64,000 bases of DNA. Source: Microvirga subterranea (GTDB lineage Bacteria > Pseudomonadota > Alphaproteobacteria > Rhizobiales > Beijerinckiaceae). Positions 35,691 to 45,384 of this stretch are shown piece by piece (the first letter of the stretch is position 1; every line of letters starts with the position of its first letter). The translations under genes were made by a program, and so were the position numbers. The notes beneath the pieces are model-generated. The model was not told the origin of the DNA. It made no database searches and saw only the letters and a program-made list of their open reading frames with translations. The DNA lies in NCBI RefSeq assembly GCF_003350535.1, contig NZ_QQBB01000001.1, positions 898,213 through 962,212 on the forward strand, read 5' to 3'.

Positions 35691-36683
35691 CTAGAATCGA
35701 ACCCCGAGATAGGTCCGGTCGTCCGCCCAGGTCGAGCCGATCGATCCTTTGGGTGAGGAATAGAGCACGATCTTCGACGGGTCCTCGCGCTCGACCTCCG
35801 CGAAAGCCTTCTCCCAGGCGGTCACTCCGAACCCGTCCCCTGGCTTGAAGTAGCCGTCCGAGTAGATCTCGATGGTGTCGATCTCGTTCTTCGGAAGGCG
35901 CTCGATCCGGATCAGATCCTCAGGGATCTCGAAGCCGTCCAGGCACGGATAGCCGAGACAGGTCGAGGCATCGTTCTGATAGCCGCCCTGTGCATTGACG
36001 ATGCCGCCCTGCACGAGGTTCTCGATATCCGCGCGGGGCACATGGGGCAGGGCCGCCGCATTGGCGGCAATCGCCCGCTCCTCGATCCGCAACAGGTCCT
36101 CGGCCGTCATCAGCTCGGACAGGCCGTCGAGCGGCTGGCGCGTGCCGTGCCATGTGATGCGGCGGGACAGCTGCTCGCGCGTCACAGGGTCCTGAGTTCT
36201 CACGCCGATCACCGGCCAGGCCTCCCGGCGAAGGGCCGAGGTGATCAGGTCCAGGTCCTTCTCCATCTGGAGGATGCGCCCTCCGTTGATCCGGACGCCG
36301 CTGTCGCCCACGAGGACGATGTCGATCGTCTCATCCTGGACGAGCACCAGCGCAAGGGCGGCGGAGAGACGGATGTTCTTGTCGCGTCGGGCGGTTTCGG
36401 CGATGCCATGGTCCTCATAGGCCTGTGCCAGGCACCGGGTCAGGGTCTGAACGATCGACAGCCCGTCCTGCGGCGCGTCGGGCGCGCTGAGTAGATGCTC
36501 GAGCGCGCCCTTGACGGTGACGGCCGCGTACTGGCCGGAGAGCATCCCGTCATAACGGGTGCCGTGCCGGTCGGTGACCCCGTCGATCACCGCATAGGCC
36601 TTGCCCGGAAGGATGACGAGGCGGTCCTCGTTGGCGTCGGGCTTGGACGGATCCTTCGCCTCGGAGAATGCCTCTATCCACAT
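35691..36683 (-). CDS. PP2C-like (PPM family) phosphatase-fold protein
   Basis: A 330-residue protein with PP2C-type motifs in the right order: NED (Asp20 in DANEDRLV), DG (Asp34-Gly35 in AVIDGVTD), VGDSGVRING, IYSDGYFKPGD and a final ADDRT replacing the usual DNxT. These Asp residues form the bimetal site of Ser/Thr phosphatases. There are no membrane spans. It lies between a periplasmic binding-protein gene (24 nt away) and a RpiR regulator. No protein kinase is encoded in the window, so the substrate is unknown. A small-molecule phosphatase role cannot be excluded. Confidence 0.78.
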   Translation of the reverse strand: MWIEAFSEAKDPSKPDANEDRLVILPGKAYAVIDGVTDRHGTRYDGMLSGQYAAVTVKGALEHLLSAPDAPQDGLSIVQTLTRCLAQAYEDHGIAETARRDKNIRLSAALALVLVQDETIDIVLVGDSGVRINGGRILQMEKDLDLITSALRREAWPVIGVRTQDPVTREQLSRRITWHGTRQPLDGLSELMTAEDLLRIEERAIAANAAALPHVPRADIENLVQGGIVNAQGGYQNDASTCLGYPCLDGFEIPEDLIRIERLPKNEIDTIEIYSDGYFKPGDGFGVTAWEKAFAEVEREDPSKIVLYSSPKGSIGSTWADDRTYLGVRF

Positions 36684-36707
36684 GATGGTAGTGCTCTTAA
36701 CTTCGGC

Positions 36708-37679
36708 TCAGCGGTTCTGCAGCGCCGTCTTCCACTTGGCGATCCAGTCGTTGCGGTTCTGGGCCACCTTCTTGATGTCGTAGTCGACGAGCTTCACTTC
36801 GCTGATCGGCTTCAGGCCCGCGCCGGTGACGTCCTTGCGGACGGAGCGGCGGCCGATCTCGGAAACGAGCTGCTCCTGGACGGGCTTGGACAGAAGCCAA
36901 TCGATGAACGCCTTGCCGTTCTCCGCATGGGGTGCGCCCTTGATGAGAGCCACGCCGTCCGCCACCGTCGAGGATCCGTCCTCCGGATAGACGATCGCGA
37001 TGTTGCCGCCGCCCTTGACGTAGTCGAGGGCGTTGTCCTCGAGGGTCAGGCCGACGAGCGCCTCGCCGTCGTTGACGTAGCGCGGAACCGCGCCGGAGGA
37101 ATCGGACAGATTCACGTTGGCGAGAATCTTGTTGTAGACGTCCCAGCCCTTGTCGCCATGACCGATGAGAACGGTCGCCAGCTGCTGGAACGATGATCCC
37201 GAGGTGTCGGCGCGGGCGGAGGAGATCTTGCCCTTCCACTTGGCGTCGCCCAGCTCGGCCCAGGTCTTCGGGTACTCGTTGGGCTTCAGCTCCTGCTTGT
37301 TCACCGCCATCACGAGCAGGATGCCCGTATAGGGGATCCATTCCGGGCTGACCTTGTAGGTCGGCAGGATCGCGGCATCCTCCTTCGGCGTGTAGGTCGC
37401 CAGCAGGTCCTTGTTGTCCTCGAGCTGCTCGCCGCCGATGCTCCAGATCACGTCGGCCTTGGGCGAGGAGGATTCCGCCTTGACGCGCTTGATGATGTCG
37501 CCCGAGCCGGCCTTCACCACGTCGACCTTGATCCCCGTTTCCTTCTCGAACTTGGGAACCAGGGCATCGACGATCGACGCCTTGTGGGCCGTATAGACCA
37601 CGACCGACTTGTCCTGCGCCATGGCGGCGACGCTCAGCGACGCGAGCAGCACGCCCGCCGTCAGACCCACTTTCAGCAT
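36708..37679 (-). CDS. Periplasmic binding protein of a Fe(3+)/2-aminoethylphosphonate-type ABC importer
   Basis: A 323-residue family 1/AfuA-type binding protein. Signal peptide MLKVGLTAGVLLASLSVAAM followed by DKSVVVYTAHKASIVDALVP. Other landmarks are KFEKETGIKVDVVKAGSGDI and TWAELGDAKWKGKISSARAD. The ATG at 37679 has GGGGAGG (37692-37686) six bases upstream; the frame opens further upstream without a better site. The family binds ferric iron, phosphonates, or sugar phosphates. No Tyr-pair iron ligand motif is evident to me, so an organic substrate is at least as likely. Divergent from its ATPase and permease. Confidence 0.88.
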   Translation of the reverse strand: MLKVGLTAGVLLASLSVAAMAQDKSVVVYTAHKASIVDALVPKFEKETGIKVDVVKAGSGDIIKRVKAESSSPKADVIWSIGGEQLEDNKDLLATYTPKEDAAILPTYKVSPEWIPYTGILLVMAVNKQELKPNEYPKTWAELGDAKWKGKISSARADTSGSSFQQLATVLIGHGDKGWDVYNKILANVNLSDSSGAVPRYVNDGEALVGLTLEDNALDYVKGGGNIAIVYPEDGSSTVADGVALIKGAPHAENGKAFIDWLLSKPVQEQLVSEIGRRSVRKDVTGAGLKPISEVKLVDYDIKKVAQNRNDWIAKWKTALQNR

Positions 37680-37789
37680 TCTCATCCTCCCCGGATTTGC
37701 TAGCAAAGCTACGGCATGTTGCTGAAGCCTATATGTTTTGTAAAGTCGTGGCCGTATAAGACGTAGTTATGCAACGAAGGAGATGGGGC
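37680..37789. promoter_or_regulatory. Shared promoter region of the divergent ABC importer operons
   Basis: This is an AT-rich 110-base spacer. It contains GTAGTT (37763-37768), also seen in the other divergent spacer near 33376. A GAAGGAG ribosome site at 37775-37781 decides the GTG start of the ATPase. I cannot place promoters firmly. Confidence 0.35.
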
Positions 37790-38866
37790 GTGGCGGGGTT
37801 GAAGATCCATGGGCTGGCCAAGAGCTACCGGGACGTGAGGGTGCTCGAGAACATCGATCTCGATATCGCGTCAGGCGAGTTCTTTACCCTGCTCGGCCCC
37901 AGCGGCTGCGGAAAGACGACCCTCCTGAGGACGATTGCCGGCTTCCAGCATCAGGATCGCGGCGAAATCATCGTCAACGGCGAGCGGATCGACCACAAGC
38001 CGGCCCACAAGCGGGATATCGGCATGGTGTTCCAGGATTACGCCGTCTTCCCGCATCTCACCGTGGCCGAGAACGTCGCCTTCGGGCTGAAGGCGCGATC
38101 CCTCCCGAAGGCGGAGATCGAATCCAGGGTGGCCGAGAGCCTCGCCATGGTTCGCCTCGACGGATACCAGAACCGCCTGCCCGCCGAGATGTCGGGCGGT
38201 CAGCAGCAGCGCATCGGCCTCGCCCGCGCCATGGCGATCCGGCCGACCCTTCTCCTGATGGACGAGCCCCTGTCCAACCTCGATGCGAAGCTGAGAATCG
38301 AGCTGCGCGAGGACATCCGCGACATCCAGCGGCGTCTCGGCATCACGACGATCTACGTCACGCACGACCAGGAGGAGGCGCTTGCGGTCTCGGACCGGAT
38401 CTGCGTCATGAACAAGGGCAATGTCGAGCAGATCGGCACGCCCTTCGAAATCTACCGCAAGCCCCAGCGCCGCTTCGCGGCAGCCTTCGTCGGCACGATG
38501 AACTTCCTGCCAGGCCGGATGCAGGGCGGGCAGCTGACGGTCGGCAGCCATTCCGTGCCTTTCCCTCACGGCGTGGGAACCGGCTCGGTGGAAGTGGCCA
38601 TCCGGCCCGAGAACGTTCTGTTGACGGGGGCGAGTGCCGATGGTGAGGCGATCGCCCTGAGGGGTGAGGTCCGCAAGGTCACCTTCCTGGGGCGCGAGGC
38701 GCATTACACGCTCTCGACGGAGGCAGGCGAAATCGTCGCCCAGGTGGCCGATCCGGACCGCGATTTCATCGAGATGGAGGGCAGGCCCGTCGAGGTGCGG
38801 CTTCCGTTGCAGAAGGTCGTCCTGTTCCAGTCGAACGGGGACGTGCTGAGCGCGGGGCGTCCATGA
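37790..38866 (+). CDS. ABC transporter ATP-binding protein, FbpC/PotA type with TOBE domain
   Basis: A 358-residue ATPase. Walker A GPSGCGKTT, signature MSGGQQQRIGLARAM, Walker B LLLMDEPLSNLD and H-loop VTHDQEEAL. The C-terminal TOBE-type domain covers about 235-355. The GTG at 37790 lies eight bases after AAGGAG; the ATG at 37769 has no ribosome site. It energises the two-module permease that follows, and its stop overlaps the permease ATG (ATGA). The substrate is set by the divergent binding protein. Confidence 0.92.
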   Translation: MAGLKIHGLAKSYRDVRVLENIDLDIASGEFFTLLGPSGCGKTTLLRTIAGFQHQDRGEIIVNGERIDHKPAHKRDIGMVFQDYAVFPHLTVAENVAFGLKARSLPKAEIESRVAESLAMVRLDGYQNRLPAEMSGGQQQRIGLARAMAIRPTLLLMDEPLSNLDAKLRIELREDIRDIQRRLGITTIYVTHDQEEALAVSDRICVMNKGNVEQIGTPFEIYRKPQRRFAAAFVGTMNFLPGRMQGGQLTVGSHSVPFPHGVGTGSVEVAIRPENVLLTGASADGEAIALRGEVRKVTFLGREAHYTLSTEAGEIVAQVADPDRDFIEMEGRPVEVRLPLQKVVLFQSNGDVLSAGRP

Positions 38867-40518
38867 TGAGACGGCGTTTCCGCTACGACCTCTGGACCTT
38901 CGTCCTGATCGCCGCCTGGGTCATCCTGCTCATCCTGCTGATCTGGCCTTTGTCCTCCATTCTCCGGGCGAGCCTGCTCGACAACGAGACCGGAGCCTTC
39001 TCGTTCGTCCACTATTTCCAGATCTTCACCACCAGGGTCTATCAGCGGGCCATCGGCAACACCCTGATCGCCGGGTTCGGCGGCATGGCCGGGGCGCTCG
39101 TCCTCGGTGTGACGCTCGCCTTCGTGACGACCCGGTTCCACATCTACGGCCGAGCGCTGATCCAGACGCTGGCGGTCGTCGCCCTCGTGTCGCCGCCCTT
39201 CATCGGCGCCTATGCGTGGATCGTCCTGTTCGGCGCCAGCGGCGTGGTACGCAAGGGGCTGGCCTCCATCGGCATCTCGATCCCGCCCCTCTACGGGATG
39301 CTGGGCGTGATCCTGGTGTTCGCCTTCAAGTTCTTCCCGCACGTGTTCCTCATCACGTCCGGGGCGCTTTCGGCCATCAACCGGTCAGTGGAGGAGGCGG
39401 CGGAAAGCCTCGGCGTCTCGCCTGCGCGGCGGCTGTTCACGGTCACGTTCCCGCTGATCCTGCCGGCGATCTCGGCGAGCGCGCTCCTGACCTTCGTCCT
39501 CTCGATCGCGGATTTCGGCACGCCGCGCATCATCGGGCGCGACTTCAACGTTCTGGCCACGGAGGCCTTCAATCTCTACGGCGGCGAGGTCGGCGGCAAT
39601 CCCGGCATGGCGTCCGCGCTCAGCATCGTGCTGATCATCCTGTCGATGATCATCGTGTTCGGCCAGCGCTGGGTGCTGCGCAAGAACGTCTATCACAGCA
39701 ACCTGATCAAGAAGCCGGAGCGCCAGCATGTCGGCGGGGTCAAGTCCGTCGGCCTGCACGTGCTGGCCTACGCGATCGTGCTGATCGGCGCTCTGCCGGC
39801 CATCATCGTGGTGCTGTTCTCGTTCCGGCGCACCAGCGGCCCCGTGTTCCAGCCCGGCTTGAGCCTGCAGAGCTACGAGAAGGTGATCTCGACGGTGTCC
39901 GATCCGATCTGGAATACCCTGCTGTTCTCGACCGTCGCGGTCGTCGCCATCGTGATCACCGGAACCCTGATCGGCTATCTGATCTCGCGGCGGCCGAACA
40001 TCGCCACGGGAGCGCTCGACGCGACCCTCATGATTCCTTACGTGGTCCCGGGCATCGTGATGGGCATCGCCTTCATCACGCGGTTCAACGATCCGCCGCT
40101 CGCGCTCACGGGAACCGGCCTCATCATCATCATGGCGGTCTTCATTCGGCGCCTGCCGTATTCGGCCCGTTCGGTGGCTGCGGCCCTGAAGCAGGTCGGG
40201 CCGAACCTGGAGGATGCGGCGGTGAGCCTGGGCTATTCCCCCGGAAAGGCCTTCATGAAGGTGACGGTGCCGCTGATCGTGCCGGGCATCCTCGCGGGCG
40301 CTCTCATGAGCTTCGTGACGGCCATGAACGAGCTCTCGTCCTCCCTCGTCCTCTATGTCGGCAGCACGATCACCATGCCGGTGCGCATCTATCTCTCGGT
40401 CATGGACGGAGAATATGGAACGGCCTCCGCCCTCTCCACGATCCTGCTCGTCATGACGGTGGTCGCGGTCTACGCCGCCTTCCATCTGTCGGGACGTAAG
40501 GAGAGCGCGCTGCTGTAG
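38863..40518 (+). CDS. Two-module ABC permease, FbpB-type
   Basis: A 551-residue permease containing two MetI-like halves, each with its own EAA loop (AAESLGVSPARRLFTVTFPL in the first, AAVSLGYSPGKAFMKVTVPL in the second). The first membrane span is FVLIAAWVILLILLIWPLSS. About 12 spans are expected. Single-chain double permeases are typical of ferric-iron and 2-aminoethylphosphonate importers. It ends the plus-strand operon, followed after 22 bases by a strong terminator. Confidence 0.92.
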   Translation: MMRRRFRYDLWTFVLIAAWVILLILLIWPLSSILRASLLDNETGAFSFVHYFQIFTTRVYQRAIGNTLIAGFGGMAGALVLGVTLAFVTTRFHIYGRALIQTLAVVALVSPPFIGAYAWIVLFGASGVVRKGLASIGISIPPLYGMLGVILVFAFKFFPHVFLITSGALSAINRSVEEAAESLGVSPARRLFTVTFPLILPAISASALLTFVLSIADFGTPRIIGRDFNVLATEAFNLYGGEVGGNPGMASALSIVLIILSMIIVFGQRWVLRKNVYHSNLIKKPERQHVGGVKSVGLHVLAYAIVLIGALPAIIVVLFSFRRTSGPVFQPGLSLQSYEKVISTVSDPIWNTLLFSTVAVVAIVITGTLIGYLISRRPNIATGALDATLMIPYVVPGIVMGIAFITRFNDPPLALTGTGLIIIMAVFIRRLPYSARSVAAALKQVGPNLEDAAVSLGYSPGKAFMKVTVPLIVPGILAGALMSFVTAMNELSSSLVLYVGSTITMPVRIYLSVMDGEYGTASALSTILLVMTVVAVYAAFHLSGRKESALL

Positions 40519-40540
40519 CGCCGGGCCCCGGATCCTGCCG

Positions 40541-40580
40541 AAAGGGGCGCGCCGCGGTCATCCCGCAGCGTGCCCCTTTT
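40541..40580 (+). terminator. Rho-independent terminator after the two-module permease
   Basis: AAAGGGGCGCGC (40541-40552) pairs with GCGTGCCCCTTT (40568-40579) with one G-T wobble, ending in TTTT. The remaining spacer to 40763 has a small inverted repeat GCAACT/AGTTGC (40628-40646) but no supported gene. Confidence 0.8.
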
Positions 40581-40763
40581 GCCATTCCGGCTTGACCTGC
40601 GGGCCAGGGCGCCTAAAAGCATGATCTGCAACTCCCTTGCAGTTGCCGACGCCGCATCGCGGCGCCTTTCCCCCATGCGTGCCCCGTTTCCTGCGCCCCT
40701 GCCGGACGCAGTTCCTTTCTCAATCCCGGTTCTCGACGCCGGGGCCACGGAAGTTTTCGTCCC

Positions 40764-41951
40764 ATGAGATCCGTCTTCCTGCGCAATGCGGTCGTCCTCG
40801 GCATGCTGTCCGCCGTCGGACCCTTCGCCATCGACATGTACCTGCCGGCCTTCCCGGCCATCGCCCGGGAATTGCAGGTAGATGTCAGCGCCATCCAGAT
40901 GAGCCTGATGAGCTTCTTCGTGGCCGTGGCTCTCTGTCAGGTCATCTACGGCCCGATCTCGGACCGGGTCGGCCGCAAGCCGCCGCTCTATGTCGGCCTG
41001 AGCCTGTTCATCCTGGGAGCCATCGGATGCAGCTTCGCCCAGAGCCCGGAGGCGCTGATCGCCTTCCGGTTCCTGCAAGGCGTCGGGGCCTGCGCCAGCA
41101 TGGTCATCCCGCGGGCGATCATCCGCGACCTTCACACGGGCGCCGAGGCCGCACGGCTCATGGCGACCACGATGCTCGTCTTCAGCGTCTCGCCCATCCT
41201 GGCGCCCCTGGCCGGCAGTGCGCTGGCCGAATTCTTCAGCTGGCGCATCATCTTCTGGGCCATCGCGGCCATCGGGCTCGGCGGCCTCCTGGTGGTCGCG
41301 TTCCTGCTGCCGGAGACACGATCGGCGCAGCATGGCGCCGGCGCTAAACCCCGTGTCCTGGCGACCTACAAGAGCCTTCTCAAGGACCGTCACTTCCTCG
41401 GGCTCGTGTTCATCGGCGGCCTGGGGCAGGCGAGCTTCTTCTCCTATCTGGCGGGGTCCTCCGTCGTGTTCATCGAGCATTTCGGCCTGTCGCCGTCGGG
41501 CTACAGCATGGTCTTCGCCTCGAACGCCATCGCGTTCATCGGCAGCGCCCAGTTCAACAGCACCCTCATGCGCCGCTTCGGGGCGGAGCGGGTGGTCCGC
41601 ACCGCCCTCGTGGGGTTTGCGAGCCTCACCATGCTCCTGTTCCTGCTGACGCTGGCAGGCGTGGACAATCCCTTCGTGCTCTGGGGGCTGCTCTTCGTGT
41701 CCTTCGGCTGCCTCGGCTTCGTGATCCCCTCGACGGCCGTCCTGGCGCTCGAGAACCATGGGCCCGTCGCCGGGACCGCGTCCTCCCTCATGGGGACGCT
41801 GCAGCTCAGCACCGGCGCGCTCATGATCGTCCTCGTCAGCGCGTTCTTCGACGGGACCAGCCTGTCCATGGTCAGCGCCATCATGGCCTGCGGCCTCACG
41901 GCGTTCGCCTTGAGCCGGATGACCCTGCGCCCGGCGCGGGTCTATCCTTGA
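40764..41951 (+). CDS. Bcr/CflA family multidrug efflux MFS transporter
   Basis: A 395-residue MFS protein with about 12 membrane spans. The N-terminal GPFAIDMYLPAFPAIARELQ is diagnostic of the Bcr/CflA drug-resistance branch. Loop 2-3 YGPISDRVGRKPPLYVG is the MFS motif A. Proton-driven export of drugs such as bicyclomycin, or of dipeptides or sulfonamides, is known in the family. It stands alone; its 3' end overlaps the convergent LysR gene by ten bases. The ribosome site is weak (GGAAG eleven bases upstream). Confidence 0.92.
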   Translation: MRSVFLRNAVVLGMLSAVGPFAIDMYLPAFPAIARELQVDVSAIQMSLMSFFVAVALCQVIYGPISDRVGRKPPLYVGLSLFILGAIGCSFAQSPEALIAFRFLQGVGACASMVIPRAIIRDLHTGAEAARLMATTMLVFSVSPILAPLAGSALAEFFSWRIIFWAIAAIGLGGLLVVAFLLPETRSAQHGAGAKPRVLATYKSLLKDRHFLGLVFIGGLGQASFFSYLAGSSVVFIEHFGLSPSGYSMVFASNAIAFIGSAQFNSTLMRRFGAERVVRTALVGFASLTMLLFLLTLAGVDNPFVLWGLLFVSFGCLGFVIPSTAVLALENHGPVAGTASSLMGTLQLSTGALMIVLVSAFFDGTSLSMVSAIMACGLTAFALSRMTLRPARVYP

Positions 41952-42838
41952 GCCGTCCTGTCCAGGATCCAGTCGCGGAAGGAGCGCACGAGGGCGGCCT
42001 CCGCCTTGGGTTCGGGATAGACCAGGTAATAGGACCCGCTGCTCAGGAGCTTCTGGGGGAAGAGGATTTCGAGCCGACCCGACGCGAGCTCGTCCGCGAT
42101 CAGGAAGTGCGGGATGAGAGCCGCGCCCAGCCCTGCCGCGGCCGCCTGCGCCACCATGGCGAACTGCTCGAAGCGCGGCCCCCGCAGCGGATTGCCGAGA
42201 TCCACGTTCGCGACCGCGAACCACTCGGCCCAGGCGGTCGGGCGGGTGCTCTGCTGGAGCAGCGTGACCCGGGTCAGGTCCTGCGGCGAGCGGATGTTCT
42301 CCCTCTCGCGATAGGCCGGGCTGCAGACGGGCACCGCCTCCTCGTTCATGAGGTGCTCGCAGACGGCGCCCGGCCAGTGGGGCTGCCCGAAATGGATGGC
42401 CGCGTCGAAGGGTTCCGTCGCGAAGTCGAAGGGGACGAGGCGGACCCCGAAGTTCACCGTCACGTCCGGATGCTGGGCGAAGAATTCAGGCATGCGCGGG
42501 ATGAGCCAGCGGGTGCCGAAGGTCGGCAGGACTGCAAGGTTGAGGACCCCGCGGGTTCCGGACAGGGCGATGGCCTGATGGGTGGCGTCCGAGAGCTCCG
42601 CCAGCGTGCTCCGCACGTTGGCCGCATACATGCGCCCGACATCGGTCAGCACCACGCGCTGGCGCGACCGGCGGAACAGGGATACACCCAGCGAGTCCTC
42701 AAGATGCTGGATCTGGCGCGACACGGCGCTCTGGGTCAGATTCAGCTCCTCGGCAGCCCGGGACACGCTGCCATGGCGTGCAGTCGCCTCGAAGGCGAGG
42801 AGATTGCCGACATTGGGAAGAAAGCCACGGCGGAGCAA
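41942..42838 (-). CDS. LysR family regulator, GcvA-like, probably of the glutaryl-CoA genes
   Basis: A 298-residue LysR protein. The winged helix covers residues about 9-66 (LLAFEATARHGSVSRAAEEL, LTQSAVSRQIQHLEDSLGV), then a periplasmic-binding-type effector domain. It is divergent from glutaryl-CoA dehydrogenase, the arrangement of GcdR in Pseudomonas. Control of the divergent operon in response to glutarate or a related dicarboxylate is inferred. The C-terminal ten bases overlap the convergent MFS gene. Confidence 0.9.
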   Translation of the reverse strand: MLRRGFLPNVGNLLAFEATARHGSVSRAAEELNLTQSAVSRQIQHLEDSLGVSLFRRSRQRVVLTDVGRMYAANVRSTLAELSDATHQAIALSGTRGVLNLAVLPTFGTRWLIPRMPEFFAQHPDVTVNFGVRLVPFDFATEPFDAAIHFGQPHWPGAVCEHLMNEEAVPVCSPAYRERENIRSPQDLTRVTLLQQSTRPTAWAEWFAVANVDLGNPLRGPRFEQFAMVAQAAAAGLGAALIPHFLIADELASGRLEILFPQKLLSSGSYYLVYPEPKAEAALVRSFRDWILDRTAQG

Positions 42839-42979
42839 AGTTCATTCCGTTTTCGAATAACCTGCTTCGAAGATGTCGCTTTACTTGACGGCTGTCCAGG
42901 GTGATTTTGCCGCCCAAATTCAACAGGTTCGGCCGGCCTCTCCGGCAACCGGAAGCGACGTACGAGAAGGAATTTCATC
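42839..42979. promoter_or_regulatory. Divergent promoter with candidate LysR operator
   Basis: Two copies of the palindrome TTCGAA (42852-42857 and 42866-42871) lie one and a third helical turns apart, just upstream of the LysR start, forming an imperfect 20-base dyad. LysR boxes are T-N11-A dyads in exactly this position. The gcdH ribosome site GAAGGAA is at 42966-42972. Confidence 0.5.
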
Positions 42980-44176
<1,197 letters not shown>

Positions 44177-44194
44177 GCAGGACGGACCAAGGTC

Positions 44195-45370
44195 ATGACG
44201 AAGCCGCTGGAGGGCCTCAAGGTCCTGGAACTCGCCCGGATCCTCGCCGGCCCCTGGGTCGGCCAACTCCTGGCGGATCTCGGCGCCGACGTGGTGAAGG
44301 TGGAACGGCCGGGCGCGGGCGACGATACCCGCGGCTGGGGCCCGCCCTTCATCGAAGGCGCCGACGGCGGCGACCTCTCGGCGGCCTACTTCCACTCCTG
44401 CAACCGCGGCAAGCGTTCGATCGCGGTCGACTTCGAGACAACGGAAGGGCAGGACCTCGTGCGCAAGCTCGCGGCCCATGCCGACGTGGTGATCGAGAAC
44501 TTCAAGGTCGGCGGCCTCAGGAAGTACGGCCTGGACTACGAGAGCCTGAAGGCGGTCAATCCCCGGCTCGTCTACTGCTCGATCACCGGCTTCGGCCAGA
44601 ACGGCCCCTATGCGGCCCGTGCCGGCTACGACTTCATGATCCAGGGCATGGGCGGGATCATGGACCTCACCGGCGATCCGGATGGTGAGCCGCAGAAGAT
44701 CGGCGTCGCCTATGTGGATATCTTCACCGGCGTCTATTCCGTGGTCGGGATCCTGGCCGCTCTCCGCCGCCGGGACGTGACCGGGGAGGGGGCTCACCTC
44801 GACATGGCGCTCCTCGACGTGCAGACGAGCGTCCTCGCCAATCAGGCCATGAACTATCTCGCGTCCGGCAAGGCGCCCCGGCGCATGGGCAATGCCCATC
44901 CCAACATCGTGCCCTATCAGGTCTTCCCGGTTTCGGACGGTCACGTCATCGTGGCGGTCGGCAATGACGGGCAGTTCGCCCGCTTCGTCGCCGTGCTCGG
45001 GCAGCCGGAGCTTGCGCAGGACGAGCGCTTCCGGACCAATGCGGGGCGGGTGCGCCACCGGCCGGACCTGGTGCCCGTTCTGACGGGCCTCACCCTAAAG
45101 ATGACCCGCGACGGGCTTCTGTCCGCTCTCGAGGCCCAGGGGGTTCCGGCGGGGCCGATCAACACGGTCGCCGACGTGTTCGACGACCCTCAGGTCGTCG
45201 CGCGCGGCATGAAGATCGATCTTCCTTCCTCGGCGGCGAAGGGCGGGGCGATCCCGTCGGTGCGTTCGCCCATCATGATCAATGGCGAGCCCATGGCGGC
45301 AGGCAAGCCGTCGCCGCGCCTCGGGGAGCACACTGAGGAAGTTTTGAGCGATCCGTCCTGGATCGCCTAA
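44195..45370 (+). CDS. CaiB/BaiF (class III) CoA transferase, probably glutarate-CoA transferase
   Basis: A 391-residue family III CoA transferase. N-terminal GLKVLELARILAGPWVGQLL, DVVKVERPGAGDDTRGWGPP, the catalytic Asp in GAHLDMALLDVQTSV, and GNDGQFARFVAVLGQPELA. Family III enzymes shuttle CoA between carboxylates through an aspartyl-CoA intermediate. Next to gcdH (18 nt gap) the likely role is succinyl-CoA:glutarate CoA transfer, as with GcdG/SUGCT. This is inference from context. Confidence 0.92.
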   Translation: MTKPLEGLKVLELARILAGPWVGQLLADLGADVVKVERPGAGDDTRGWGPPFIEGADGGDLSAAYFHSCNRGKRSIAVDFETTEGQDLVRKLAAHADVVIENFKVGGLRKYGLDYESLKAVNPRLVYCSITGFGQNGPYAARAGYDFMIQGMGGIMDLTGDPDGEPQKIGVAYVDIFTGVYSVVGILAALRRRDVTGEGAHLDMALLDVQTSVLANQAMNYLASGKAPRRMGNAHPNIVPYQVFPVSDGHVIVAVGNDGQFARFVAVLGQPELAQDERFRTNAGRVRHRPDLVPVLTGLTLKMTRDGLLSALEAQGVPAGPINTVADVFDDPQVVARGMKIDLPSSAAKGGAIPSVRSPIMINGEPMAAGKPSPRLGEHTEEVLSDPSWIA

Positions 45371-45384
45371 AGAGGCCGGATTGC

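Noticed and set aside
36708-40518. Firm call as a ferric iron importer
   Set aside because: The fold and permease type fit iron, phosphonate and other substrates; the catabolic and RpiR context favours an organic ligand, so the substrate is left open.
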